This document shows, piece by piece, positions 44,101-51,854 of a stretch of DNA of 64,000 nt. Positions within the stretch are counted from its first letter, which is position 1, and every line of letters starts with the position of its first letter. Below the pieces are notes generated by a model. The model saw nothing but the letters and a program-made list of their open reading frames with translations, did not search any database and was not told the DNA's origin. The stretch comes from Halanaerobium saccharolyticum. GTDB taxonomy: Bacteria > Bacillota > Halanaerobiia > Halanaerobiales > Halanaerobiaceae. The stretch covers positions 1 to 64,000 of the forward strand of contig NZ_QAXS01000001.1 of the NCBI RefSeq assembly GCF_003053565.1, read 5' to 3'. The translations under genes were made by a program, and so were the position numbers.

Positions 44101-44331
44101 TTGAGTATCGATTATGACTATGATCAGCAGATCAGGGAGGCCAATATTCAGCTCAATAAGAGATTCCACTGCCGGGAGCTTAAGTTTAGCTATGATTATC
44201 TGCGGGAGGAATTTACTGTTCAGTATTCAATCGATCTTTTCCCCGCCGATCCAGTTGGCTTTACTAAAACAGAAGACGATCTGATTTTTGAATCACGGAT
44301 AGAAGACCGCCTTAAAAGCGGTGATTTGTAG
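41116..44331 (+). CDS. fused LptF/G permease and LptD (OstA) outer-membrane protein
   Basis: One uninterrupted 1071-codon frame. Residues 1-360 are an LptF/LptG (YjgP/YjgQ) permease: KYIIKEVSYPFILGVFIV, RLNRENEITAIRMGGVS, a periplasmic beta domain (150-250), and the three last helices ending ALLFWRDSW. Residues about 365-392 look like a signal peptide (IFKILGISTAVFLLVLSL, then NTAGSA before EEF). Residues 393-1071 are LptD-like: an OstA N-domain (FRVNADYLDYDQSSG), the GCDFDSPHYYFDAE motif (Cys459), a long Tyr/Asp-rich barrel, and the LptD-type end HCRELKFSYDY (Cys1019), LFPADPVGF. LptG exports lipopolysaccharide from the inner membrane and LptD inserts it in the outer one. The only two Cys seen in the LptD part could form the usual disulfide. 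Confidence 0.88.
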   Translation: MLKNKIKLMDKYIIKEVSYPFILGVFIVTVILIGNYFFQLTDLIIVKKVPVPLVLQLLAYKIPSVMVETFPIAVLFATMTGIGRLNRENEITAIRMGGVSIFRLIIPLLVVGITVSGLTLILNEKIVPWANHQANNIIRETILKDAMPDPEEEVFFKGPQGRLFYVEEYDEKAGELRRVVIYELGQDQFPEVITAERGIIEENRWLLNSGIIHQYDEQGRVIFESKFQEMEIQLTDEMKELYGSQKSSSEMSREELGKRIALFKKSGINVDSLMVDYHLKLAEPLTALLFVLISVPLSLSGKESRTLNLIFTIVIVFLYYVILSFSRSFGKNYILPPLVAAWLPNLIFLLLGVALLFWRDSWQKIINKIFKILGISTAVFLLVLSLNTAGSAEEFRVNADYLDYDQSSGFIKIRGNIDGNYGQYYLKSEDIKIELADGSQRSLESAENIELLPGAISGCDFDSPHYYFDAERVVIKPEEYIKMYNIVFKELNGRLPLLYWPYLYISLKEENSNFVPSFGYHQQRGWFIKTKYFYNNRFDLPGNFYLDHYTISGSAGGIKQYFLNSSRQEAYLYYYTQQNKTDLPGLFNWEAELYHEADLGSWEEELSYFYQDYDDRIEIETGLDFYYNKQSRRSRINFDYEEEDYFEQNSRDQKDYGLDFYFYDRFFDSLTARVNYDRDYIRDPDDGLEREINRDLDLRYNPGGGWRSRLNYYDGERESPTDPLKSRQGGEFSISKRSGYYDFTFLLEQYSPRLTEDDQVNFSRLPELSLDYNPPGAFSYLGQLGRYYEDASGVEGYRIRGEAEYSDSFSLPLNSYLRVSQEFSSSAYQIEGREYDRIPNQQHSETGLRLRTNLGRSLTLRNNYTYREQWGYTPFEFDEVERKNELENELNYQISPYLDFDLEGGYDFLDYQYLPLEAYLDLNPTENWELKLGTRYDLNNMLFDDQLIFSSTYESERWEHRLGLEYDLNSSRLEEIDNQLIYELEGDWGWYLESNLSIDYDYDQQIREANIQLNKRFHCRELKFSYDYLREEFTVQYSIDLFPADPVGFTKTEDDLIFESRIEDRLKSGDL

Positions 44332-44345
44332 AAAGGAGAAATTCG

Positions 44346-45029
44346 ATGCAGGCTAAAAGAGTAATCTTATCAGTTATAATAATTTTAATTTTAGTTTTCA
44401 GCTTCTCAGCTTCCGGGCTGGCCCAGTCTGAGCAAAATACTGAGCAGTCAGCAGAAGTCGAAGAGTCAACAGAAAATGAAGATGCAGTCTATATCAACGC
44501 CTCCCGCCTGGAATATCAGGAGGAAAAAACACTTTTGAGTGGTGGAGTTCGAATCAGAAAAGATGAGACCATAATTAATGCCCTCCAGGGTGAGCTGTTT
44601 AGAGATGAGCAGAAGATGATCTTAAAAGAAGAAATTGCAGTCGAATATCCTGACGGCAGAGTTAAATCAAAACTGCTGACTGCTTTTTTAGAAACTGAAG
44701 AATATATTTTTGAAAATGAAGCAGTACTTAATTACATTTTATCTGACGGAGATGAAATGGTTCTGCACAGTGATTATCTAAAAATAACCGGGGACAATAA
44801 TTCATTTACTGCTGAAGAAAATGTGGAGATTGATTATGACGGCCAGAAATTTAGAGGCGACAAAGCCAACTATAATGGCGAAACTGAAATGATGGAGCTG
44901 ACAGGTAATGTGGAGATCGAGGAAGACCGCGACTGGGTGCGCAGTGATCGAGCAACCTTCAACCTAAAAGAAGGGGGAGAAGGCTATACTGCAGAGGGTA
45001 ATGTCGAAATTAAGATGATGCTGGATTAA
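44346..45029 (+). CDS. lptA: LptA/OstA-like periplasmic lipopolysaccharide transport protein
   Basis: A 227-residue protein with a signal peptide (KRVILSVIIILILVFSFSA, cleavage near GLA-Q around residue 27). The mature part has OstA beta-jelly-roll repeats: YINASRLEYQEEKTLLSGGV, DGDEMVLHSDYLKITGDNN, FRGDKANYNGETEMMELTGN, VRSDRATFNLKEGGEGYTAE. LptA forms the bridge carrying lipopolysaccharide from the LptB2FG transporter to LptD. It starts 15 bases after the LptG-LptD gene, with GAAAGGAGAAA as ribosome site, so all parts of the route except LptB and LptC are encoded together here. Confidence 0.87.
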   Translation: MQAKRVILSVIIILILVFSFSASGLAQSEQNTEQSAEVEESTENEDAVYINASRLEYQEEKTLLSGGVRIRKDETIINALQGELFRDEQKMILKEEIAVEYPDGRVKSKLLTAFLETEEYIFENEAVLNYILSDGDEMVLHSDYLKITGDNNSFTAEENVEIDYDGQKFRGDKANYNGETEMMELTGNVEIEEDRDWVRSDRATFNLKEGGEGYTAEGNVEIKMMLD

Positions 45030-45089
45030 TCTAATATTTGGTTTGCAGAAAAAGACTGACTTAAAATTTCAAGGGAGAGAGGTAAAGCG

Positions 45090-46478
45090 ATGGGCCTGAT
45101 ATTAACAATTTTAACAGCAGTATTATTGACCGCGGCCAATTACTATATGCACCTCTATTTTTTGACCTGGATTGCTTTTTTGCCCTTTCTCTATTATCTT
45201 TATCACTACAGGCCGGGAATGAGATATAAAAAGATTTTTTTGAGCGGCTGGAATCTCGGATTCTGGATTCTACTTTTCTCAGGCAATTTTATGTATCATT
45301 CAATTAAATTATATACCGGGGCGCCACTGCCAATTATTATTTTACTTTTAGTGCTGCTTTTTTTGCTGCTTGCTTTAAGCTACGGCATCTTTTTTCTCAT
45401 TTATTTTTACCTGGAGCAGCGCCTTTTGGCAGCTGAAGGTTTTAATCCTTTTTTCTTTGCCGGCTCCTGGACTCTCTTTGAGCTGGCCCGCCATTATCTG
45501 CTCTTCTTTTTCCCAATTGCCAACCCTGCCTACACTCAGGCTGAATTTTTGGCGTTTATTCAGCTGGCTGATCCGGGAGGAATCTGGCTTTTAACTTTTA
45601 TCCTGATTCTGGTTAATGGGCTGCTCTTTCAGATTATTTTAAAGAAAAATTTCAAAAAAATACTGGTGCTCGGACTTTTGATAGTGCTTATTTTTAGTTT
45701 TTCTCATTACAGTCAGCAGAAGCAGCTGGCTGAAAGCAGCAACATTTCAGAAAAGATAGAGATCGGGATTATCACCAGCGAAATTAAGCAGCAGGAAAAA
45801 TGGAGTTCCAGGCAGCTGGAGCAGAATATTGAGCTGACTTTAAATGCGGCTGATAAATTAAATCAGACGAGCCTGGTTATTGCTCCGGAAACAAATCTTA
45901 CCTTTGATTTTCATCGAAATCAGCATTACCGGCAGCTTTTTTTAGAAAGACTGGCAGCAGAATTTGAAACTCCAGTTCAGATTGGTTCTCTAGCCTCTAA
46001 AGATTCAGGCAGCAGCCGCTACAATAGTTCCTATTTGCTTTCAGAGGAGGGAGAAGTACTTGCTCGTTACGATAAAAATCTGCTGCTTTATTTTGGTGAG
46101 ACCTATCCCTTTTTGGAGCTTTTAAACAAGTATACACCTTATTATTTCTCATCCTTAGAAGCGGGAGACGAAAGAGTTATCTTTAAAAGTGGAAACTTAA
46201 AGTGGAAAACCGTAATTTGTTCAGAAATATTATATCCGGCTTATGTTAAAACAGAAAAGGAAGTTGATTTTATAGTCAATCAGACAAATGAAGCCTGGTT
46301 TAATGAAAGCAGGCTTTTAAAAAATATAATGTGGCAGGCTGCAGTATTGAGAGCAGTCGAAAACAGAATGCCGGTTATTAAAACAGGAAATCAGGCTCAC
46401 AGTGGGATTATTTATCCTTCCGGTGAGTACAAGAAAGTTGATCCTGCAGAAAATTATCATAAATTAAAGTTAAATTAA
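45090..46478 (+). CDS. lnt: apolipoprotein N-acyltransferase
   Basis: A 462-residue protein adding the third acyl chain to lipoproteins, acting on the outer face of the inner membrane. Residues 1-205 contain six or seven membrane helices. Residues 220-460 form a nitrilase (CN-hydrolase) domain with the triad Glu267 (IAPETN), Lys329 (ARYDKNLLLYFGE) and Cys377 (ICSEI). The Asn-containing NQTNEAWF and a RAVENRMP motif also fit. Length is a little short of the E. coli enzyme (512). Its position after LptA supports a two-membrane envelope operon. ATG 45090 follows AGGGAGAGAGG. Confidence 0.9.
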   Translation: MGLILTILTAVLLTAANYYMHLYFLTWIAFLPFLYYLYHYRPGMRYKKIFLSGWNLGFWILLFSGNFMYHSIKLYTGAPLPIIILLLVLLFLLLALSYGIFFLIYFYLEQRLLAAEGFNPFFFAGSWTLFELARHYLLFFFPIANPAYTQAEFLAFIQLADPGGIWLLTFILILVNGLLFQIILKKNFKKILVLGLLIVLIFSFSHYSQQKQLAESSNISEKIEIGIITSEIKQQEKWSSRQLEQNIELTLNAADKLNQTSLVIAPETNLTFDFHRNQHYRQLFLERLAAEFETPVQIGSLASKDSGSSRYNSSYLLSEEGEVLARYDKNLLLYFGETYPFLELLNKYTPYYFSSLEAGDERVIFKSGNLKWKTVICSEILYPAYVKTEKEVDFIVNQTNEAWFNESRLLKNIMWQAAVLRAVENRMPVIKTGNQAHSGIIYPSGEYKKVDPAENYHKLKLN

Positions 46479-46617
46479 TTTGCCAAAAACTCTTTTCAGA
46501 TCAGGCCTTTTTCTGATATAATCAACTCAAGAAAATGTTTTCAAAAATTATTATTTTATTTATTGGGAAAAAAATTCAAAATTTGAGCCGGCCGAAAAAA
46601 AGAAAATAGCTATTTAG

Positions 46618-46652
46618 AGTGGATATATTTAAATCAATATCCACATTTTTTA
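46618..46652 (+). terminator. hairpin-T terminator in the leader of the rnf operon
   Basis: Stem GTGGATAT/ATATCCAC (46619-46626 and 46637-46644) with a 10-base loop, followed by ATTTTTTATC. It lies 82 bases before rnfC and downstream of a TATAAT at 46517-46522, so it might end a short leader transcript or act as an attenuator. I match no known riboswitch to the leader. Confidence 0.65.
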
Positions 46653-46733
46653 TCTCTAATTATTTTTAATTTTCTTTTTATTTAGTCAGGTGTATAGTTA
46701 TTGATTTTTTAAACAAAATTTGGAGGTGCAGAG

Positions 46734-48062
46734 ATGGCAATTAAGGAAGTTAAGAAATTTCCTATTGGTGGAATCCACCTGCCTGAGAAAAAAGGGCTGA
46801 CAAGTGATCAGCCGATCAAAATAATGCCGGATCCGGTAGAGGTAGCGATTCCCTTAAGCCAGCATATTGGTGCTCCAGCGGAGCCTATTGTTAAAGCTGG
46901 CGATAAAGTTAAAAAGGGTGAATGTATAGCAGAATTGCAGGGGAAGATTTCGGCTCGAGTTCATTCCAGTATTAATGGAACAGTTAAAGGAATTGTCGAG
47001 CGAAAAATGCCTGGTGAAGGAAGTTATCAGTGTATTTTAATTGAAAAGGATAAAGAAGAGGTTGAGCTGGAAAAAGAAGAAATAGATCGAAAGCTCCTGC
47101 CTGAAGTAGAGACAATTAGAAAGCGGGTAGAAGCAGCCGGGATAATTGGAATGGGAGGGGCTGGTTTTCCAACCCATGTTAAACTTAGTCCACCTCCGGA
47201 AATGGAAATTGACACAGTAATTATCAATGGAGCCGAGTGTGAGCCTTTTCTGACAGTTGATCACCGCCTGCTCCTGGAAGAATATGAAGATTTGTTTAGA
47301 GGTCTGGAGCTGATCAAAAAGGCAGTTGGAGCTGAAAATGGGATTATTGCAATTGAGTTAAACAAAAAGGATGCAATTGAAAAATTACAGCAGAAAGCTG
47401 CTGACTGGCCCGGAATTGAGGTACAGGCACTGGATACTCGTTATCCTCATGGAGCCGAAAAACATCTGATCAAAGCTGTTTTAGATCGAGAAGTTCCCAA
47501 GGGGGAGCTGCCGATGGCGGTTAATGTGGTTGTTAATAATGTGCAGACTGCAGTCAAAATTGCCAGAGCAGTTGATTTTGAAGAAGCAGTAATTGACCGG
47601 GTGCTGACTGTTAGTGGTGAGGCCTTAAAAACCCCTTCTAATTTAAGGGTTCCGATCGGAACTTCAGTTCAGGATGTAGTAGAATTTTGTGGTGGTCCAA
47701 AAGATAAAGAAGACTATCAGATTATTGTGGGGGGACCGATGACAGGAATGAATATTGATGACTGGACAATTCCGGTAACCAAAGGAACTTCCGGGGTAGT
47801 TTTAATCACTGCTGAAGAATATGCAGATAGCGAAACCCGTCCCTGTATTAGATGTGGTAGATGTGGTGAAGTCTGTCCTATGTACCTGGCGCCAAATAGG
47901 ATAACTGCTTTTATCAATAATGATCTGCTTGAGCGTTCACTGGAAGTTGGCTTAATGGACTGTATAGAATGTGGTGCCTGTGCTTATATCTGTCCATCCA
48001 AAAGGCCGCTGGTCCGCTGGTTAAAACGAGGGAAGGCAGAGCATAGAGCAAATCAAAAATAA
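46734..48062 (+). CDS. rnfC: Rnf-type electron transport complex subunit C
   Basis: A 442-residue NAD(H)-interacting, FMN-binding cytoplasmic subunit. It opens KFPIGGIHLPEKKGLTSDQP, then has the NuoF-like Rossmann part with AAGIIGMGGAGFPTHVKL and NGAECEPFLTVDHRL. It ends in two [4Fe-4S] clusters, CIRCGRCGEVCP (from Cys371) and CIECGACAYICP (from Cys410). All motifs look intact and the length is standard for the short form, without the long C-terminal tail of enterobacterial RnfC. GGAGGTGCAG precedes ATG 46734. It is first in the operon; a possible leader terminator lies upstream. Confidence 0.93.
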   Translation: MAIKEVKKFPIGGIHLPEKKGLTSDQPIKIMPDPVEVAIPLSQHIGAPAEPIVKAGDKVKKGECIAELQGKISARVHSSINGTVKGIVERKMPGEGSYQCILIEKDKEEVELEKEEIDRKLLPEVETIRKRVEAAGIIGMGGAGFPTHVKLSPPPEMEIDTVIINGAECEPFLTVDHRLLLEEYEDLFRGLELIKKAVGAENGIIAIELNKKDAIEKLQQKAADWPGIEVQALDTRYPHGAEKHLIKAVLDREVPKGELPMAVNVVVNNVQTAVKIARAVDFEEAVIDRVLTVSGEALKTPSNLRVPIGTSVQDVVEFCGGPKDKEDYQIIVGGPMTGMNIDDWTIPVTKGTSGVVLITAEEYADSETRPCIRCGRCGEVCPMYLAPNRITAFINNDLLERSLEVGLMDCIECGACAYICPSKRPLVRWLKRGKAEHRANQK

Positions 48063-48081
48063 AAGAGGTGGTATTTAAAAA

Positions 48082-50625
48082 ATGGCAAATTTATTTAGGT
48101 CGAGTGGGCCTCATATAGAGAGCCCAGAAACTATAGAAACCAACATGTGGAGTGTAGTAATAGCACTGATTCCTGCTTTAATTGCGGGAACATACTTTTT
48201 TGGCTTATATGCACTGTATTTAGTTCTGGCCAGTGCTTTAAGTGCTGTTTTATTTGAAAAACCTTTTGTCAAAAGCAAAGCCACCTTTGGAGATGGGAGT
48301 GCTTTTCTGGCGGGTATTTTACTTGGCCTGACTCTACCACCTGTGGTTCCCTGGTGGATACCAATTCTGGGTGGATTCTTAACAGTTGTGGTTGGGAAAC
48401 ACTTATTTGGTGGGCTGGGCAGCAATATCTTTAACCCGGCTTTAGTTGCCAGAGCAATTTTGCTTTTATCCTATCCTGCCTTAATGATCGAGTGGGTAAG
48501 TCCGGTTGATGGAGTTTCAGCGGCCACAGCTCTGCAGCTGGGGAGTGATTCCTTTAGTTATACTGAACTGATAATCGGAAATGTTCCGGGCAGTATTGGC
48601 GAAACTTCTGTTATTGCTCTGCTAATTGGTGGAGCTTATTTGTATCTTAAAGATTATATTGATCTGAGGATTCCGCTTTCTTTTGTAGCCGGTGCGGCTG
48701 GAGCAGCGATGCTTTTTGGTCAGGATCCAGTTTTTGCCGTATTTTCCGGAGGTCTAATTTTTGCTGCTATCTATATGGCAACAGATATGGTAACTTCTCC
48801 GGTTGCTAAATGGGCAAAGATAGTTTATGGTCTTGCAGGAGGATTTTTAACAATTTTTATCCGCCGCTATACCCCTTACCCTGAGGGAATAACCTTTGCA
48901 ATTTTGATTATTAACGGAGCTTCTTATTTTCTGGATAATGCTTTTGAGGAGCCGCATTTTGGCGAAGTTGAGTATGTTAAGAAAAGAGTTGCTCACTTCA
49001 GTGCAATAATTATGGCGGCTGTTTTAATTTTACTTGTGGGCATGACTTTAATCGATGATGACGACCCCTATCCCGGTAGTCTAACCTACAATCATTTAAA
49101 AGAAGCGGTGCCGGCAGCAGAAAATTTTGAAATAATAGAAAGAGACGATAATGATATTTTATTTGCAGCACGAGCAGAGGAAGAAATTATCAAAGACCTT
49201 GTTTACATATCTCGTAATGGTTTTGAAGCTCCAATAGAGCTTTTATTGAGTCTGGAGCCAGCAGGTAGTATAGATAAAATTCAAATTATTAATGAAAGCG
49301 AATCACCAACCCTGGGAGCCAGAATAAAGGATCAGGAATTCCTGTCTCAGTTTAGAGAATTTACAACTGCTGAGGCTGATCAGGTTATGGCAGAAACTGA
49401 TATGATCAGTGGAGCTACTTATTCTTCTCAAACAGTCTCTCGAGGAGTTCAGGCTGGTCTGAGGCTTTTAATTGCAGAAAAGGAAGCTGGACTGCAGGAT
49501 GGAGTCTATCAGGGACAGGCTGAAGGAGCACAGGGAGATATTGTCCTGGAGATTACAGTTGAAAATGGAGATATAGTTGATCTAGAGATTCTGGAAGAGC
49601 AGGAAACCGAGCATCTGGCTGAGCCAGCTTACGAAGAGCTAGAAGCTCAGCTCTTAAGAGAACAAACTGCTGATTTAGATGTTATATCCGGTGCAACTTA
49701 TACCAGTGAAGCATATATGGAAGCAGTACAAAAAGCAATCGATCAGGCTTCCCCGGAATCCAGTACTGATGGTGATTTTGAAGCTGGAACTTACCAGGGC
49801 TCAGCTCAGGGCCACTCCGGTCAGATCGAATTAGAAGTTGTTGTTGAAGCCGGAGAAATTACCGAAATTGAAGTCTTAACCCAAAATGAAACTGAGGGTC
49901 TTGGTGATGATGCAATTGAAGAGATTGCAGCTCAAATTATTGCAGAGCAGAGCCTCGAAGTTGACTTGGTTTCTGGAGCTACTAATTCTTCAGAGGGGAC
50001 AATTAATGCGGTTAGGAATGCTTTAGACTCTGATTCGGAGTCAGCTGAGACCGATGCTGGTTCTGAAGAAGATTCAGAAAGTGATACTGATTCCTCAGCA
50101 ACCTGGGAGGAAGAAGACTCTGAGGGAGAGGAAGAAACTGCAGCTGAAGCAGAAAGTGAAGGTGGTCTGATCAACTTATCTAACCTTGACTTAGAAGACG
50201 GAGAGTATCGAGGTTCAGCTGAAGGGCACCGAGCACCGATAGAAGTCAGTGTGCTGGTTGAAGATAACGAAATCAATGAGATCAGAATAGTGTCTCAGGA
50301 AGAAAGCCCCGGTATTGGAGATGAGGCAATGGCAGAACTGAGTCAAAGTCTGCTTGCCGAGCAGAGTCTGGAAGTAGATCTGGTCTCAGGAGCAACCAAT
50401 TCTTCTGAAGCTTTTCTAAAGGCGATAGATAATGCACTTACAGGTGAAAGATACGGCAGCCTGGAAGAGGCAGAAGATCTGCAGACAGCTCAGGAAATTC
50501 TTGCAGCTGAAGAAGATTCAGAAAGCGATACAGATTCTTCAGCAACCTGGGATGAAGAAAGCGACTCAGAAGAAAATGCAGAAGAAACAGATGAAGAAGC
50601 TGCAGAAGGAGGTTCCAATGGATAA
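48082..50625 (+). CDS. RnfD-RnfG fusion with four FMN-binding domains
   Basis: An 847-residue fusion. Residues 1-305 are RnfD, an integral membrane subunit with about eight or nine helices; Thr149 in DGVSAATAL fits its covalent FMN site. A membrane helix (HFSAIIMAAVLILLVGMTLI, about residue 308-328) and the RnfG-type FMN domain follow, with SGATYSS (Thr446). Three further FMN_bind domains come next, with SGATYTS (Thr539), SGATNSS (Thr634) and SGATNSS (Thr772). Two acidic linkers (about 650-690 and 810-847) are nearly the same. RnfG alone normally has one such domain. The usual separate rnfG is absent. Up to five flavins would lie on the outer side. Confidence 0.92.
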   Translation: MANLFRSSGPHIESPETIETNMWSVVIALIPALIAGTYFFGLYALYLVLASALSAVLFEKPFVKSKATFGDGSAFLAGILLGLTLPPVVPWWIPILGGFLTVVVGKHLFGGLGSNIFNPALVARAILLLSYPALMIEWVSPVDGVSAATALQLGSDSFSYTELIIGNVPGSIGETSVIALLIGGAYLYLKDYIDLRIPLSFVAGAAGAAMLFGQDPVFAVFSGGLIFAAIYMATDMVTSPVAKWAKIVYGLAGGFLTIFIRRYTPYPEGITFAILIINGASYFLDNAFEEPHFGEVEYVKKRVAHFSAIIMAAVLILLVGMTLIDDDDPYPGSLTYNHLKEAVPAAENFEIIERDDNDILFAARAEEEIIKDLVYISRNGFEAPIELLLSLEPAGSIDKIQIINESESPTLGARIKDQEFLSQFREFTTAEADQVMAETDMISGATYSSQTVSRGVQAGLRLLIAEKEAGLQDGVYQGQAEGAQGDIVLEITVENGDIVDLEILEEQETEHLAEPAYEELEAQLLREQTADLDVISGATYTSEAYMEAVQKAIDQASPESSTDGDFEAGTYQGSAQGHSGQIELEVVVEAGEITEIEVLTQNETEGLGDDAIEEIAAQIIAEQSLEVDLVSGATNSSEGTINAVRNALDSDSESAETDAGSEEDSESDTDSSATWEEEDSEGEEETAAEAESEGGLINLSNLDLEDGEYRGSAEGHRAPIEVSVLVEDNEINEIRIVSQEESPGIGDEAMAELSQSLLAEQSLEVDLVSGATNSSEAFLKAIDNALTGERYGSLEEAEDLQTAQEILAAEEDSESDTDSSATWDEESDSEENAEETDEEAAEGGSNG

Positions 50626-51184
50626 AAACCTAACAATACTCGAAAAAGTAATGCTGATGGGGCTTTTGCCACTGCTGGGAGCTACCAACAATTTAAAACA
50701 GGCTTTAATCACAGCTATCAGTGCAGTTTTGATTTCGCTTTTAATAAAATTCTTTGCCAGATTTATGACTGAAAGGGAGGATTATCACTGGTATTTACTG
50801 ATTGGAGTTGGTATTACCCTAAGCTATGTTTTTTACATAGCAGTTATCGATATCTTTCCGGAATTAGAAATCTATGTTAACAACTATTTACTGCTGCTTG
50901 GCGTAACTCCACTGATATATATTGGAGCCAGCAGAAGTGAGAATGAATTTTTCGCCTATCAGAAGGATTTCTTTATCCTGATGATTTTTGTCGGTGCTCT
51001 GCGTGAACTATTAGGTAGAGGCAGTATTTTTTCTATTCAGCTGACAGCAGCGGGTTATCCACCTTTGGGTTTTGTCAAAGATTTCCCCGGAGCGTTTTTA
51101 ATAGTCAGCATCATTTATCTGCTGGTAGAGCTTTCACGTAAGGATAAAAAAAACCTGAGGGAAGGAAGTGAGAAAGTTGTCTGA
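50618..51184 (+). CDS. rnfE: Rnf-type complex subunit E, divergent and cysteine-free
   Basis: A 188-residue protein with six membrane helices. The family is recognised by position and by patterns such as MLMGLLPLLGATNNLKQAL in place of the usual LGLCPTLAVT. In RnfE/RnfA and NqrD/NqrE, Cys in this motif and in a second half-motif hold an intramembrane [2Fe-2S] cluster. This protein has no cysteine at all; the second motif reads LGVTPLIYIGASRSE. ATG 50618 overlaps the RnfDG stop by 8 bases, after AAGGAGGT; the longer open frame upstream only reads through the fusion gene. Confidence 0.8.
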   Translation: MDKNLTILEKVMLMGLLPLLGATNNLKQALITAISAVLISLLIKFFARFMTEREDYHWYLLIGVGITLSYVFYIAVIDIFPELEIYVNNYLLLLGVTPLIYIGASRSENEFFAYQKDFFILMIFVGALRELLGRGSIFSIQLTAAGYPPLGFVKDFPGAFLIVSIIYLLVELSRKDKKNLREGSEKVV

Positions 51185-51728
51185 GTTATCTCGTCTATTT
51201 TTGAATTCATTATTAAGTGAAAATATGAGTCTTGCTTTTTTCCTGGGGATATTATTTATGATGGTTGAATCAGGCTCGATCAAAAAAACAGCGGTCAAAG
51301 GTTTAAAGTATGTGAGCACAGTTTTTGTAATTAATATACTGGGCTGGTTTTTACACAGCTTTTTACCATCAGGTCTGGATCCACTCAACCCGGCAATATT
51401 TTTTATTACAACAGTGCTCGGGGTTACCGTTCTCAAATACTGGGGTGAGCTGAAAGGGGAGTGGTTTGGGCTGCCTAAATTCATCCTGGCTATTGGACCG
51501 CTTTTTGGTACCCAGCTGTTGATTCAGAATGGAGCTTATGTTTATGCAGAGATGATGACAGTAAATACAGCCTATATTCTGGGCGGCTATATTCTTTTTG
51601 TGCTGATTGCGGCCATTAAAGAAGAAATTATCATTTCTGATGCAGCACCTGTTTTTAAAAGTTATTCGACTCTGCTGGCTGCAATTGCAATGCTGGCCCT
51701 GGGAGTAATTGGGATACAAATTATCTAA
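51168..51728 (+). CDS. rnfA: Rnf-type complex subunit A, divergent and cysteine-free
   Basis: A 186-residue membrane protein with about six helices, partner of RnfE. It starts at GTG 51168 (MRKLSELS) or TTG 51177, both inside the end of rnfE. In place of the conserved Cys motif it reads SLAFFLGILFMMVESGSIKK, and the second half-motif is GPLFGTQLLIQNGAYV; no cysteine is present. RnfA and RnfE normally pair with inverted topology around a [2Fe-2S] cluster, which cannot form here. The operon ends with this gene: a terminator follows in 29 bases and no rnfB is present. Confidence 0.75.
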   Translation: MRKLSELSRLFLNSLLSENMSLAFFLGILFMMVESGSIKKTAVKGLKYVSTVFVINILGWFLHSFLPSGLDPLNPAIFFITTVLGVTVLKYWGELKGEWFGLPKFILAIGPLFGTQLLIQNGAYVYAEMMTVNTAYILGGYILFVLIAAIKEEIIISDAAPVFKSYSTLLAAIAMLALGVIGIQII

Positions 51729-51756
51729 TCAAATTTAATAATTCCTTCAGATGATG

Positions 51757-51780
51757 CCGACAGTTCAAACTGTCGGTTTT
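51757..51780 (+). terminator. terminator after the rnf-like operon
   Basis: Perfect stem CCGACAGTT/AACTGTCGG with a tiny loop, followed by TTTTG. Confidence 0.75.
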
Positions 51781-51854
51781 GCTGTTGTTTTAAACCCAAA
51801 AATGTTATAATATGAATAGTAATAGTTATATATGTAAATTAAGGAGGGATTACT

